DNA from: Oribacterium sp. UBA4274
Lineage (GTDB): Bacteria; Bacillota; Clostridia; Lachnospirales; Lachnospiraceae
Length of the DNA stretch: 30,394 nt
NCBI GenBank assembly: GCA_002396005.1
Contig: DGVW01000119.1
Location: 6,756-37,149 of the forward strand
Direction of reading: 5' to 3'
Below, piece after piece: positions 16,192-24,254 of the stretch (position 1 is its first letter; each line of letters begins with the position of its first letter). The notes under the pieces were generated by a model, which worked only from the letters and a program-made list of their open reading frames with translations, was not told where the DNA came from and ran no database searches. The translations under genes and the position numbers were made by a program.

Positions 16192-16226
16192 AAAAACTCT
16201 CCGGGAGAAATCCGCGGAGAGTTTTT
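16192..16226. terminator. Bidirectional terminator between kinase and MATE genes
   Basis: A perfect 11-bp inverted repeat, AAAAACTCTCC with GGAGAGTTTTT, around a 13-nt loop. It lies 3 bp after the kinase stop and 18 bp after the convergent MATE gene, with A and T runs giving a T tail in both directions. Confidence 0.92.
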
Positions 16227-16244
16227 GATATATGGAACAGTTCG

Positions 16245-17633
16245 CTATATGAGTTTATGCCTGAGCCACTTGCCGGATCTGAATCTTTGGATGTAAAAGA
16301 GACCTCGTACAAGCCAGTCAAGAGACATACCGTACCATACGGCAATCGGACCGAAACCCATAAATCTTATGAGAAAAGTTGTGAGAGCAACTCTTGTGAA
16401 CCACATGGACAGTGAAGAAACTATCATAGTGTAGCGTACATCTCCTGCGGCGCGCAGACCATATGGAGTGATGAAGCTCGGTACCCATAAGAGACATTTG
16501 ACAACTGTTATATATATCATCATGCTGAAACACATAGCGGCGCTTTCCGGTTCCATACCGGCAAGCCACATGACAGGTTTACATAGTGCAAATGTCATAA
16601 GACATGAAGCAACGATGACGTAGTCTCCGATTCTAATGTGCTTTGTTATATAGTATTTGGCTTCTTCCTGACGACCTGCACCTAAGGTCTGTCCCGTTAC
16701 GGTCATAAGTCCCATGCCTACCGCGATACCTGCTATGCCGTTGACATTCTCGAAAATGATGGTCATGGCCTGAGCCGCTATGGCTGTGGTTCCGAGAGTT
16801 GATACTGATGACTGTATCGCGAGCTTTCCAAATTGGAACATACTGTTCTCGATACCGGAAGGGATACCTATGAGCAGCACTCGCCTTATGATATCGAAAT
16901 CCGGTTTTATCAGGTAATTTTTGATGACGATTGGCTGATTTGGCCTGCGTAAAAAGATGAAAAGTACAATCGCGGAAAACATTCTCGACAGAAGCGTTGA
17001 AAATGCAGCACCAAAAACTCCCCATCTGAAGATAAATATAAAAGTGAAGTTACCGATGATGTTAAGGATGTTGGATATGACCGATATCTTCATAGGAAAC
17101 TTGCTGTTGCCGCCGGCTCTGTAAAATGCAGCGCCTATCTGGTAAAGACCGATAAACGGGAATGATGCGGCCGTTACCCGGAAATAGATTTTGGAAGCCT
17201 CCATAACTCCAGGGTCTACCTGACCGAAAACAAGCTTCAGGATACCTGCATTAAATACTTCTGCTATGATCATGACAGAAAGCGCTATGACCATGATGGA
17301 AAGAAGGATCTGTTGGGCGGCTTTGTTTGCCTTTTTATGATTGTCAGCACCGATGTACTGTGAACAGATGATAGTTCCGCCGGTGGCGATCGCTGAGAAC
17401 ATCTGCAGCACCAGAGTATTCAGGGTATCTGTCAGGGATACAGCGGAAATGGCTTCACTGCCGACTCTTGTGACCATCATGGAGTCTGCCATTCCCATAA
17501 AGGATGTAAGCAGATTTTCAATCATGAGAGGTATCAGCAGCTTTTTGAGGTCGAGATCGGTGAACTCGAGATCGTCCCAGTTTATCTTCTGTTTGTCATA
17601 TATTCGGTTTAATCTAAAAAGATAGTGATACAC
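16245..17633 (-). CDS. MATE-family efflux transporter
   Basis: A 462-residue protein with about 12 membrane helices and the MATE duplication. The family start KKLLIPLMIENLLTSFMGMADSMMVTRVGSEAISAVSL is clear (shown here in parts), as is GGTIICSQYIGADN, and the second half repeats the pattern at GIPSGIENSMFQFGKLAIQ and AGIAVGMGLMTVTGQTLGAG. MATE proteins export cationic drugs or metabolites against sodium or protons. The start is a GTG at 17633 with AAAGGAG 6 bases upstream; the overlapping ATG two bases earlier is out of frame. It follows maf by 11 bp and is probably cotranscribed. Substrate unknown. Confidence 0.94.
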   Translation of the reverse strand: MYHYLFRLNRIYDKQKINWDDLEFTDLDLKKLLIPLMIENLLTSFMGMADSMMVTRVGSEAISAVSLTDTLNTLVLQMFSAIATGGTIICSQYIGADNHKKANKAAQQILLSIMVIALSVMIIAEVFNAGILKLVFGQVDPGVMEASKIYFRVTAASFPFIGLYQIGAAFYRAGGNSKFPMKISVISNILNIIGNFTFIFIFRWGVFGAAFSTLLSRMFSAIVLFIFLRRPNQPIVIKNYLIKPDFDIIRRVLLIGIPSGIENSMFQFGKLAIQSSVSTLGTTAIAAQAMTIIFENVNGIAGIAVGMGLMTVTGQTLGAGRQEEAKYYITKHIRIGDYVIVASCLMTFALCKPVMWLAGMEPESAAMCFSMMIYITVVKCLLWVPSFITPYGLRAAGDVRYTMIVSSLSMWFTRVALTTFLIRFMGFGPIAVWYGMSLDWLVRGLFYIQRFRSGKWLRHKLI

Positions 17634-17644
17634 ATTATTCTCCT

Positions 17645-18265
17645 TTACAGTAAATGCTTGATACGATGATAAACCTCTGAAACCGGAAGTCCCACTACGT
17701 TGTTGTAGTCTCCGTTTATCCCCTGGATATATCTTGCAAAGTAGCCCTGTATGCCGTAGGCCCCGGCCTTGTCCATGGGTTCTTCAGAGTCGGCATAGCT
17801 TTTTATCTCATGTTCGGACATAGTGTATACATACACATCGGTTTTTACTGCAAATGTTTCTATATCCACTATTTTCTGCCCATCTGTCACAATGATTGTG
17901 ACTCCGGTGAAGACCTGATGGGCTCTGCCCTGAAGACGTGAGATCATCGCATTTGCTTCCTCATGTGAATGTGGTTTTCCCATGATTTGACCATCTACGG
18001 ACACTACTGTATCTGCACCAAGTACTATGGAATGATACTTTTCACTTGAATTTGGGATATCATCTCCGGAGTCTCTGTTTGCTCTGCAGATTTTTGATGC
18101 TATGTCTGCAGCCTTCTGACGTGACAGTGACTTCACCACCTCTTCCGGATCTCTCGAAATAATCTTCTCTTCTATGTCGCTTGGCATGATTTCCGGATCA
18201 ATGCCTATCTGTTTGAGCAACTCAGACCTTCTCGGAGAGGCTGAGGCAAGGATGAAACGTATCAT
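17645..18265 (-). CDS. maf: Maf-family nucleotide pyrophosphatase
   Basis: A 206-residue Maf/Ham1-fold enzyme that hydrolyses non-canonical or excess nucleoside triphosphates (dTTP, UTP or modified bases) to monophosphates. Signatures: ILASASPRRSELLKQIG near the N-terminus, SRQKAADIAS, VLGADTVVSVDGQIMGKP and, at the end, GAYGIQGYFARYIQGINGDYNNVVGLPV with the conserved Gln/Gly/Asp. Length is slightly above the usual 190 because of an insertion (about 63-76, SGDDIPNSSEKYHS). AAAGGAA precedes ATG. First gene of a maf-MATE pair. Confidence 0.95.
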   Translation of the reverse strand: MIRFILASASPRRSELLKQIGIDPEIMPSDIEEKIISRDPEEVVKSLSRQKAADIASKICRANRDSGDDIPNSSEKYHSIVLGADTVVSVDGQIMGKPHSHEEANAMISRLQGRAHQVFTGVTIIVTDGQKIVDIETFAVKTDVYVYTMSEHEIKSYADSEEPMDKAGAYGIQGYFARYIQGINGDYNNVVGLPVSEVYHRIKHLL

Positions 18266-18344
18266 ATATCAAATTCCTTTCTGTATTCCTAAGGAAAAAC
18301 TCTATATTCCAAAATGTAAGCCTTTACATAATAGGACAGATGTA

Positions 18345-18367
18345 TTATACAAAACTAAATTGTATAA
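18345..18367 (-). promoter_or_regulatory. Inverted repeat over the likely maf promoter
   Basis: TTATACAA, 7 bp, TTGTATAA: a perfect 8-bp palindromic pair. Its maf-proximal arm contains TATAAT when read on the minus strand, a plausible -10 box about 80 bp before maf. A shorter inverted repeat, TGTAA-N4-TTACA, lies at 18315-18328. This could be an operator; the cognate regulator is unknown. Confidence 0.4.
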
Positions 18368-18426
18368 ATCCATAGTATAAGAATAGTTAATAATTAAGTA
18401 TTTTATATGGGCATTACTATGTGGAG

Positions 18427-18455
18427 TTGACAATGGGTTATAACAAAATTAAAAT
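18427..18455 (+). promoter_or_regulatory. Promoter of the LacI-type regulator gene
   Basis: Consensus TTGACA (18427-18432), a 17-bp spacer and TAAAAT (18450-18455), about 60 bp before the ATG. Confidence 0.7.
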
Positions 18456-18480
18456 GAAAACAATGCGGAAAATCAACAGG

Positions 18481-18492
18481 TTTACCGGTTAA
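18481..18492 (+). promoter_or_regulatory. Candidate LacI-family operator
   Basis: TTTACCGGTTAA is a near-palindrome centred on CpG, the typical core of LacI-family operators, placed between the predicted transcription start and the ribosome binding site of the LacI-type gene, where binding would repress its own transcription. Inferred from pattern only. Confidence 0.4.
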
Positions 18493-18515
18493 ATATGTAA
18501 GGGTGCGGAGAGTTT

Positions 18516-19526
18516 ATGGGACGCGAAGGAAAGATAACTATTAAAGAAATAGCGGAGATGGCGGGTGTATCAAAGACCACAGTTTCTTTTTTTCTCAATG
18601 GAAAAACGGAAAAGATGTCAGAAGATACCAGAAACAAGATACAGGAGATCATAGAGCAGACTAAATATCGTCCTAATATTGCTGCCAGAACACTTAATCA
18701 GAAAAAGACAAAGCTGATAGGTGTTATCATTGGTGATATAACCAATACATTTTCCAATAAGATAGTTAAAGGTATCGAAGACACTGCAAGGAAACGAGGA
18801 TATCAGACACTGATCGGAAACTCGGCATACGACCCTGAGATGGAGTCAAGTTATGTGAACAGGATGCTCACTCTTGGTGCCGATGGCTTTATCATACAGC
18901 CTACTCCCGGCTTTCATGAAGTGGCAAAAATTCTTAAAAGTGAAGGTAAGCAGTTTGTTTATTTTGACAGTAAGGTTTATGAAGAGGATGCCTACTGGGT
19001 AAAAACGGATAACTACACTGCTACTTATAAGGCAGTGGAAAGTCTCATAGGGAAGGGTTACTCTCATTTCCTTATGATAGGTGCAGATCCTTCGAGGCTC
19101 AGTACACGTATCGAGAGATCCTCGGGTTTTACAGACTGCATTACCGAAAACGGCTTTAGTTTTCAGAATCTTCTGATCAAGGAAGGTGAGATTGATTGCG
19201 AGGAAATACTTCAGTTTGTAAAATCAAATTTGAAAAAAAACCACCCGACGCTTGTGTATGTTCCAAACTGTTGGGCGCTGCCTGAGGTATACAAGGCACT
19301 CCAGCCATTGAAGGATCAGATACCGGATCAGCTTGGTATCATAGGATTTGACAATGTTGAATGGGCAATTTTCTCCGACCCTAAGATCACCACCATAGTC
19401 CAGCCGGCTTATGAAGAGGGACAGAAAGCTGCCGAGATCCTTATTGATCAGATAGAGGAAACCAGGGAAGAAAAAGTACATCAGGTTCTAAAGTGCTCGG
19501 TCAACTGGATGGAATCAACAAAGTAA
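18516..19526 (+). CDS. LacI-family transcriptional regulator
   Basis: A 336-residue regulator with the LacI helix-turn-helix at the N-terminus (ITIKEIAEMAGVSKTTVSFF), the hinge helix (YRPNIAARTLNQKKT) and a periplasmic-binding-like effector domain (LIGVIIGDITNTFSNKIVKG to the FDNVEWAIFSDPKITTIVQP segment). GGAG lies 5 bases before the ATG at 18516. No sugar transporter or glycosidase lies nearby, so its effector cannot be guessed from context. It is divergent from maf and convergent with the ABC-2 permease. Confidence 0.95.
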   Translation: MGREGKITIKEIAEMAGVSKTTVSFFLNGKTEKMSEDTRNKIQEIIEQTKYRPNIAARTLNQKKTKLIGVIIGDITNTFSNKIVKGIEDTARKRGYQTLIGNSAYDPEMESSYVNRMLTLGADGFIIQPTPGFHEVAKILKSEGKQFVYFDSKVYEEDAYWVKTDNYTATYKAVESLIGKGYSHFLMIGADPSRLSTRIERSSGFTDCITENGFSFQNLLIKEGEIDCEEILQFVKSNLKKNHPTLVYVPNCWALPEVYKALQPLKDQIPDQLGIIGFDNVEWAIFSDPKITTIVQPAYEEGQKAAEILIDQIEETREEKVHQVLKCSVNWMESTK

Positions 19527-19610
19527 AGCGGTGGGTACCTGCTATAATGCGATGTGCATATATCAGTTGTCAGCAAGGGAAATATATGTAAAACATAATA
19601 GGTTTATAGG

Positions 19611-19662
19611 AAAAAGTGCCGTGCATAAAGATTGATCTATCACTTTATGCACGGCACTTTTT
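19611..19662. terminator. Bidirectional terminator after the LacI-type gene
   Basis: A perfect 20-bp inverted repeat (19611-19630 with 19643-19662, beginning AAAAAGTGCCGTGC) around a 12-nt loop, with A and T ends giving a T tail both ways. It serves the regulator gene and the convergent permease gene. Confidence 0.93.
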
Positions 19663-19693
19663 ATGGATATGACATTATATCAGCGCAGATCAC

Positions 19694-20647
19694 TTATCGT
19701 TTGTCTCTGTCAATCATCTCCAGACAGATGATGCCGATGGTCACACAGACCAATCCGATAATTGCCAACACACCCCAGCATTTCAGTATATTTGGGATGG
19801 TCCCTGCGTAAAGGGATTCCTTCATGGACTGGGCAGACAGGATATCCATCTTATAACGGATATTGGTTCTTTGTATGTAATCTACCAATGATTTAATCTC
19901 CGGCACACTCCTGAACTGGTATATGGCTGAGAACAAAGCATGTGATGTAAGGTCATTGTAATCTGCCACAGAACAGATGGCTACGGTGCCCCAATGACTG
20001 AAAGTCATCTTCTGTACTATAGCTGCCGGTCCTCCGCTGAAGGAAAAGATTACACCTGCAAATACAAGCTGTATGATGAGCAGGAACGGCATAACTGTCA
20101 TCGCAGCAGTGGTGGTTTTGACTATACAGGATACCATAAGTGCCATCATGTCGGCAGCATAGGTTATCAGCCATAAGGTTATACCAAAATCCAGAATGAA
20201 ATTTCCGGTCACGATACTTTCTTCAGGAAAAACAATACCATACCACTTATAGATTGCTATGGATATAATCACCTGCAAAAGACAAATGAATGCCTGATAT
20301 ATCATGTGTGCGCCTATATAAGCGCTGATGTGTAATCCGGATCTGTGTTCACGCTTAACTATGGCACGTTCTCTGCACACTACCTGAATTGAATTGAAGA
20401 AACCATTCCATATGCAGACGCATACAATGGCAAATGCACCTGCCTTTAGGCGCTCCATATTGGTGAATAAATTTTTTCCCATTACAAAAGCGACCATCAA
20501 TGCTATGGCAGCAGATAAAGGAAGCCCCTTCCAATCTCTCTCATGTATAAAAATACGGAATAGCTTGCCGAGGTAGATAGAAACCTGACCTAACCGGCCT
20601 GTATGATTATGTTTGATGATTTCCTCATCCATTATTTGTTGCCTCAT
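19694..20647 (-). CDS. ABC-2-type transporter permease, partner of the FHA-ABC ATPase
   Basis: A 317-residue membrane protein with about six helices and the layout of the membrane half of ABCG-type exporters: a cytoplasmic N-terminus, FRIFIHERDWKGLPL leading to the first helix, NGFFNSIQVVCRERAIVKREH (the connecting-helix region before TM3, shown in part), and a long loop before the last helix, which ends LEMIDRDKR. It lies 45 bp downstream of the FHA-ABC ATPase gene and must be its membrane partner. The start at 20647 has only a weak AGAAG; an ATG five codons later (20632) is an alternative. Substrate unknown. Confidence 0.82.
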   Translation of the reverse strand: MRQQIMDEEIIKHNHTGRLGQVSIYLGKLFRIFIHERDWKGLPLSAAIALMVAFVMGKNLFTNMERLKAGAFAIVCVCIWNGFFNSIQVVCRERAIVKREHRSGLHISAYIGAHMIYQAFICLLQVIISIAIYKWYGIVFPEESIVTGNFILDFGITLWLITYAADMMALMVSCIVKTTTAAMTVMPFLLIIQLVFAGVIFSFSGGPAAIVQKMTFSHWGTVAICSVADYNDLTSHALFSAIYQFRSVPEIKSLVDYIQRTNIRYKMDILSAQSMKESLYAGTIPNILKCWGVLAIIGLVCVTIGIICLEMIDRDKR

Positions 20648-20692
20648 TTCTTCTGTGTTGTACCTAAGAGCTGTTGCTCTGATTTCTGCCCT

Positions 20693-22357
20693 TCAAACAA
20701 TTCCGATATCCACGATTTCTCCGTTTGTAGCTTCGCCGGTATTGTCTTCTGCTGTTTTTTCTTTTTTATGATGTTCTGTATCGAAAGTTTCGGCTTCAAC
20801 AGTTATCCCATCATCAGTTTTGACACTTTCGTCGTCAGATTTGGCACTTGCATCTGCCTGAGCCTTTTCAGCCTGAAGTTTTGCAAATTTCTCTATAAAA
20901 AGATCTGCGCGGCCTTCTCCTCCTTCACCCTCACTGTTAATGGCAAGGATGATGTCTTCCATTGTCGGCTTATCAAAGAACTTTCTTGCTTCATCTATCG
21001 AACCGTAGAATGCAAGCTGACCTGTACGACTGCTGTTTTTGGCAAGCACTATAACCTTGTCGAAAAGATCTATAACACGGTCAGGTGTATGAGTTATGAC
21101 CATAACGATCTTTTTCTGATCTGCAATATGACGAAGCTGTTTCATAAGATCTCTCGCCATAACTCCATCCAGTCCGGAATCCGGCTCATCAAGGATAAAG
21201 AGACTTGGATTGGCCACGAACTCTACGGCTATGGACAGACGCTTACGCTGACCACCGGACAGCTTATCTACCAGTTCATTTTTAACAGAGTCAAGTCCGA
21301 AAAGCTCAAGAGTATTTTTGATACGTTCCTTTCTGTCTGCACTTGTGGAGCTGGTAGGCAAACGCATCTCGGCTGCATTGGTAAGAGTCATGATGACGGT
21401 ATCATCTCCTCTCAGGAGGTCCTGTTGAGGAACCATACCGATATTGTACTTCATTTTCTCATAGTCATTGTAAACACTGAGATCACCATGCTTTATTTCT
21501 GCTTTGGCCTTTTCGTATCCTGTTACGGCATTGATAAATGTTGTCTTGCCTGCGCCTGAACCGCCCAGAATGAGTACCATATTGCCCGGTTCGATCTTAA
21601 GGTTAATGTCTTTCAGGAGTACCTGCTTCTTGAACATACTGCGTACGGAACGTTCCTGTATATGTATCTCAAGATCGTTGCTCTTGAAGGTCTCATGATT
21701 GTATGCAAGATAATCACCTACAAATACGAAATGAGTACCGCCGATATTGATAACGTCATAGAGATTCAGTACCTTTGTACCTTCAATCTTATTTTGATTA
21801 ACGAAAACGCCACGGGTAGTATCGACATCTTCAACCTGCCAGGAGCCATCCTTGTATCTGACTATTGCATGATGATCAGATTCACCGGATCCGGAAGGTT
21901 CCTGTGAGTCTACTTTGGAAAGATACTCGCTGACATGACTGTATATATGGTAAATCTGCTGTTCTTTACTTAAGTGAACACGTTTCCACTCAAGATTTCC
22001 TACGAACTTGGTCAGGAAGACAAAGATAAGCATGTCATCATCTTTTGTGATACGGATGACATCACCGTTTTTAAGTACAGTATCAGAATTCAGTGAAACC
22101 ACTTGATCGTTGATTGTAGTAACATTGGCCTCTGTAAGGTTTTTATAGTGCCAATCGCCGAGAAAATGACTGAGCTTTCCCTGGGATTTGTCAAGAAGTG
22201 GATATACCAGTGAAATTTTATCTTCATTTTTAAAGTGAAAAAGGCTCTGCTTACCGATCTCAAGCTCCTTTTCTACTTTGAACTGTTCCGGGTCGTTGCC
22301 GATTTTAATAACGATTATTTTTGCGGGTTCAACAAGACCTCCCTTTTTTTCGGACAT
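20693..22357 (-). CDS. ABCG-type ATPase with two N-terminal FHA domains
   Basis: A 554-residue protein. The first FHA-like domain (about 20-115) is degenerate. The second (about 125-215) is better, with SDHHAIVRYKDGSWQVED, then TRGVFVN.NKI and VINIGGTHFVFVGD. The ABC domain follows (about 235-450) with Walker A GGSGAGKTT (265-273), signature LSGGQRKR, Walker B LFILDEPDSGLD and switch His in VITHTPDRV, all ABCG-like. The tail of about 70 residues is acidic with many Lys and Glu and likely disordered. FHA domains bind phosphothreonine, so a Ser/Thr kinase may control this exporter, as for mycobacterial Rv1747, in which FHA, ATPase and membrane domains are one chain; here the membrane part is separate. 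GGAGGT lies 4 bases before ATG 22357, which I prefer to the ATG at 22369. Confidence 0.9.
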   Translation of the reverse strand: MSEKKGGLVEPAKIIVIKIGNDPEQFKVEKELEIGKQSLFHFKNEDKISLVYPLLDKSQGKLSHFLGDWHYKNLTEANVTTINDQVVSLNSDTVLKNGDVIRITKDDDMLIFVFLTKFVGNLEWKRVHLSKEQQIYHIYSHVSEYLSKVDSQEPSGSGESDHHAIVRYKDGSWQVEDVDTTRGVFVNQNKIEGTKVLNLYDVINIGGTHFVFVGDYLAYNHETFKSNDLEIHIQERSVRSMFKKQVLLKDINLKIEPGNMVLILGGSGAGKTTFINAVTGYEKAKAEIKHGDLSVYNDYEKMKYNIGMVPQQDLLRGDDTVIMTLTNAAEMRLPTSSTSADRKERIKNTLELFGLDSVKNELVDKLSGGQRKRLSIAVEFVANPSLFILDEPDSGLDGVMARDLMKQLRHIADQKKIVMVITHTPDRVIDLFDKVIVLAKNSSRTGQLAFYGSIDEARKFFDKPTMEDIILAINSEGEGGEGRADLFIEKFAKLQAEKAQADASAKSDDESVKTDDGITVEAETFDTEHHKKEKTAEDNTGEATNGEIVDIGIV

Positions 22358-22399
22358 GTGCACCTCCATACTATGTGTGTCTAGGCATAATATATTTAA

Positions 22400-22408
22400 A
22401 TTATAGCA
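22400..22408 (-). promoter_or_regulatory. Extended -10 promoter of the FHA-ABC operon
   Basis: On the minus strand TGCTATAAT, a perfect extended -10, about 43 bp before the ATG in very AT-rich sequence. No clear -35 is visible. Confidence 0.5.
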
Positions 22409-22510
22409 TAAGATAAATTATATATGATGAATAAAATGATATACCTTCATAAGTCTATATCGCGAGAACTTATACAAAATATAAGAATAGAGTTACATAA
22501 AGAAAACAAT

Positions 22511-22571
22511 AAAAAGCCGTCAGATGAGAATGCATCCCGGTTTTATGGGGGATACACTCTCATCTGACGGC
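22511..22571 (-). terminator. Intrinsic terminator after the D,D-carboxypeptidase gene
   Basis: On the minus strand GCCGTCAGATGAGA pairs perfectly (14 bp) with TCTCATCTGACGGC; the loop holds a second short ATCCC/GGGAT stem, and the hairpin is followed by five T. It starts 26 bp past the stop. Confidence 0.92.
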
Positions 22572-22596
22572 GCCTGAAAGTGAAATAAAATATCAC

Positions 22597-23967
22597 TTAC
22601 TTACCATAAGTTTTATAGAGATCTCTGTGAGCGTAAACTACATTCCATGCTCCGGAAGTTTTACCGGTTACCAAGATATAATGCTTACCGCTGGCACCTG
22701 TGAAGCAGGATACGGCACAGTTTCCGGCTTTTGAAACGTAACCGGTCTTTGCCATAAGTGCGGTACCGCCTGTAGACTGGCTGTCGATACGCTTTAAGAA
22801 AAGATTGGAGAAAGTGAGGCCTGTGCTTCTCTTGTTGTTTGGCTTTGTGGTGTAGGATCTCGTTGAAAGTATGGCACTTGCATAAGGATTGGCTGCTGCA
22901 TATTTCATAACAAGTGCCATATCCTTGGCAGTTGTATAGTGGTTGTCATTATAAAGTCCGGTACTGTTGGTGTAATGAGTTGTTGCTGAGATTCCGAGCT
23001 CCTGAGCTTTTTGATTCATGAGGTTTACGAACTGCTCTTCGGATCCTGCAATATAGCGTACCAGTGCAAGTGCGGCGTCGGCACCTGATGGAAGTATCAG
23101 ACCATACAGAAGATCCTGAACAGTTACCTTCTCTCCTGCTTTGAAGCCGCAGTTTGATGCGTCATTGTCATTGACATACTGTACGATATCGCTGGTTATC
23201 TCTACCTCATCCGAAAGATTGGTGATATGTTCACAGGCTACAAGAAGAGTCATAACCTTTGTCATAGATGCCGGATACATTTTGCTCTCACTGTTCTTTT
23301 CTGCAACAACAAGATTGGAATCCGCATCCACAAGGATTGCAAAGTTGGCATTTACCTCAGGATGAGCCGTGAGAGTTGTCTGTAAAAAGCTGTTTCCGCT
23401 TGTGGTCTGGAAGAAATTGGTTCCGTTCAGTGTAGTTGATCCGGTTGTTGTGGAATCTGTTGATGCTGTAGTTGATGTACCGTTTGAAGCAGAGACAGCT
23501 GCAGTGTTTGCAGCAGAATCTGTCGATGCAGATATAATTTCGTTGTTTTGTGAAGATGCGTTGGTAGTTGCTGCTCCTGCAGATGTTGTACCGGCTGCAG
23601 AAGTTACAGCAGTGCCGGAGGCAGAAATATCGGCTGTTGATGTTCCGGCAGCTGTGGTAGTTTCCGCTGGAGTCTGTGTAGTTGTATCGCTGACTGTTCC
23701 GGATCCCGCAGCCATAGATGTTCCTGTGACAGTAACGGTCGTACTGTTATCGGCTGCCGTTGTTTCTGCAGCAGCACTCTCTCCTGAAGGCACTAAAGAA
23801 GCACTGTTATCTTCAGTTGTTGAAGCACCTATAGGACCATAATCTGTTATTTCTACTACAGGGGTCTGTGTGTCGGCCAGTGCAAATGTTGAGACCTGTA
23901 CTGTCATCATAGAAGCGAGCATCAGCTCTGCTGCAATTTTTTTCAGGTATTTTTTTGTATTTTTCAT
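22597..23967 (-). CDS. Exported D-alanyl-D-alanine carboxypeptidase (peptidase S11) with long Ser/Thr/Ala linker
   Basis: A 456-residue penicillin-binding protein of the S11 family, which trims the terminal D-Ala from peptidoglycan stem peptides outside the membrane. A signal peptide (KKYLKKIAAELMLASMM core, cleavage near FALA) is followed by about 160 residues of Ser/Thr/Ala/Gly-rich low-complexity linker, then the catalytic domain. Motifs: SxxK as ASMTK (Ser234, Lys237), the second motif as SGA (Ser294) where SGN is usual, and KTG (Lys407). The frame extends upstream to a TTG at 24045, but the signal peptide begins at ATG 23967; its ribosome binding site is weak. The usual C-terminal amphipathic anchor is absent: the protein ends right after the KTG fold (DLYKTYGK). 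Confidence 0.9.
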   Translation of the reverse strand: MKNTKKYLKKIAAELMLASMMTVQVSTFALADTQTPVVEITDYGPIGASTTEDNSASLVPSGESAAAETTAADNSTTVTVTGTSMAAGSGTVSDTTTQTPAETTTAAGTSTADISASGTAVTSAAGTTSAGAATTNASSQNNEIISASTDSAANTAAVSASNGTSTTASTDSTTTGSTTLNGTNFFQTTSGNSFLQTTLTAHPEVNANFAILVDADSNLVVAEKNSESKMYPASMTKVMTLLVACEHITNLSDEVEITSDIVQYVNDNDASNCGFKAGEKVTVQDLLYGLILPSGADAALALVRYIAGSEEQFVNLMNQKAQELGISATTHYTNSTGLYNDNHYTTAKDMALVMKYAAANPYASAILSTRSYTTKPNNKRSTGLTFSNLFLKRIDSQSTGGTALMAKTGYVSKAGNCAVSCFTGASGKHYILVTGKTSGAWNVVYAHRDLYKTYGK

Positions 23968-24127
23968 AATATCTGGACAAGCTGTTTCGTAGCTGAAACA
24001 AAAGCCTGTTTCTCTCCTCTTTATAATGTAAATGTCTGAATTCAAAAGTAATGATACTTAGGAACAGCACTTATTCATAAAATCCGGCACTGATTTATCA
24101 GGATGGATGTTCAGATTAAGTGTTTAT

Positions 24128-24136
24128 ATCATAGCA
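24128..24136 (-). promoter_or_regulatory. Extended -10 promoter of the D,D-carboxypeptidase gene
   Basis: On the minus strand TGCTATGAT forms an extended -10, about 160 bp before the chosen start, implying a long leader. The -35 region is poor. Confidence 0.4.
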
Positions 24137-24254
24137 TGAGGAGAGATAATAAACCTTACCAAAACATTTCGATTAAAGTGCATTTGCTATAACATTTCAG
24201 ATTGGGAACAATTCCTCCGGCTATTCGATATCGACTTTTGACACGCACGTCTTA

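Noticed and set aside
19540..19610. TATAAT box in the gap after the LacI-type gene
   Set aside because: There is no matching -35 and no gene between it and the terminator at 19611-19662; at most a small RNA, with no other support.
20603..21559. 318-codon plus-strand frame opposite the FHA-ABC gene
   Set aside because: Phe/Cys-rich translation typical of an antisense shadow; no ribosome binding site, and the minus-strand gene is certain.
23369..23842. Long open frame (157 codons) on the plus strand opposite the carboxypeptidase linker
   Set aside because: It is the reverse complement of a Ser/Thr/Ala repeat-rich linker, giving a Val/Ala-rich product; there is no ribosome binding site and the real gene on the other strand is clear.
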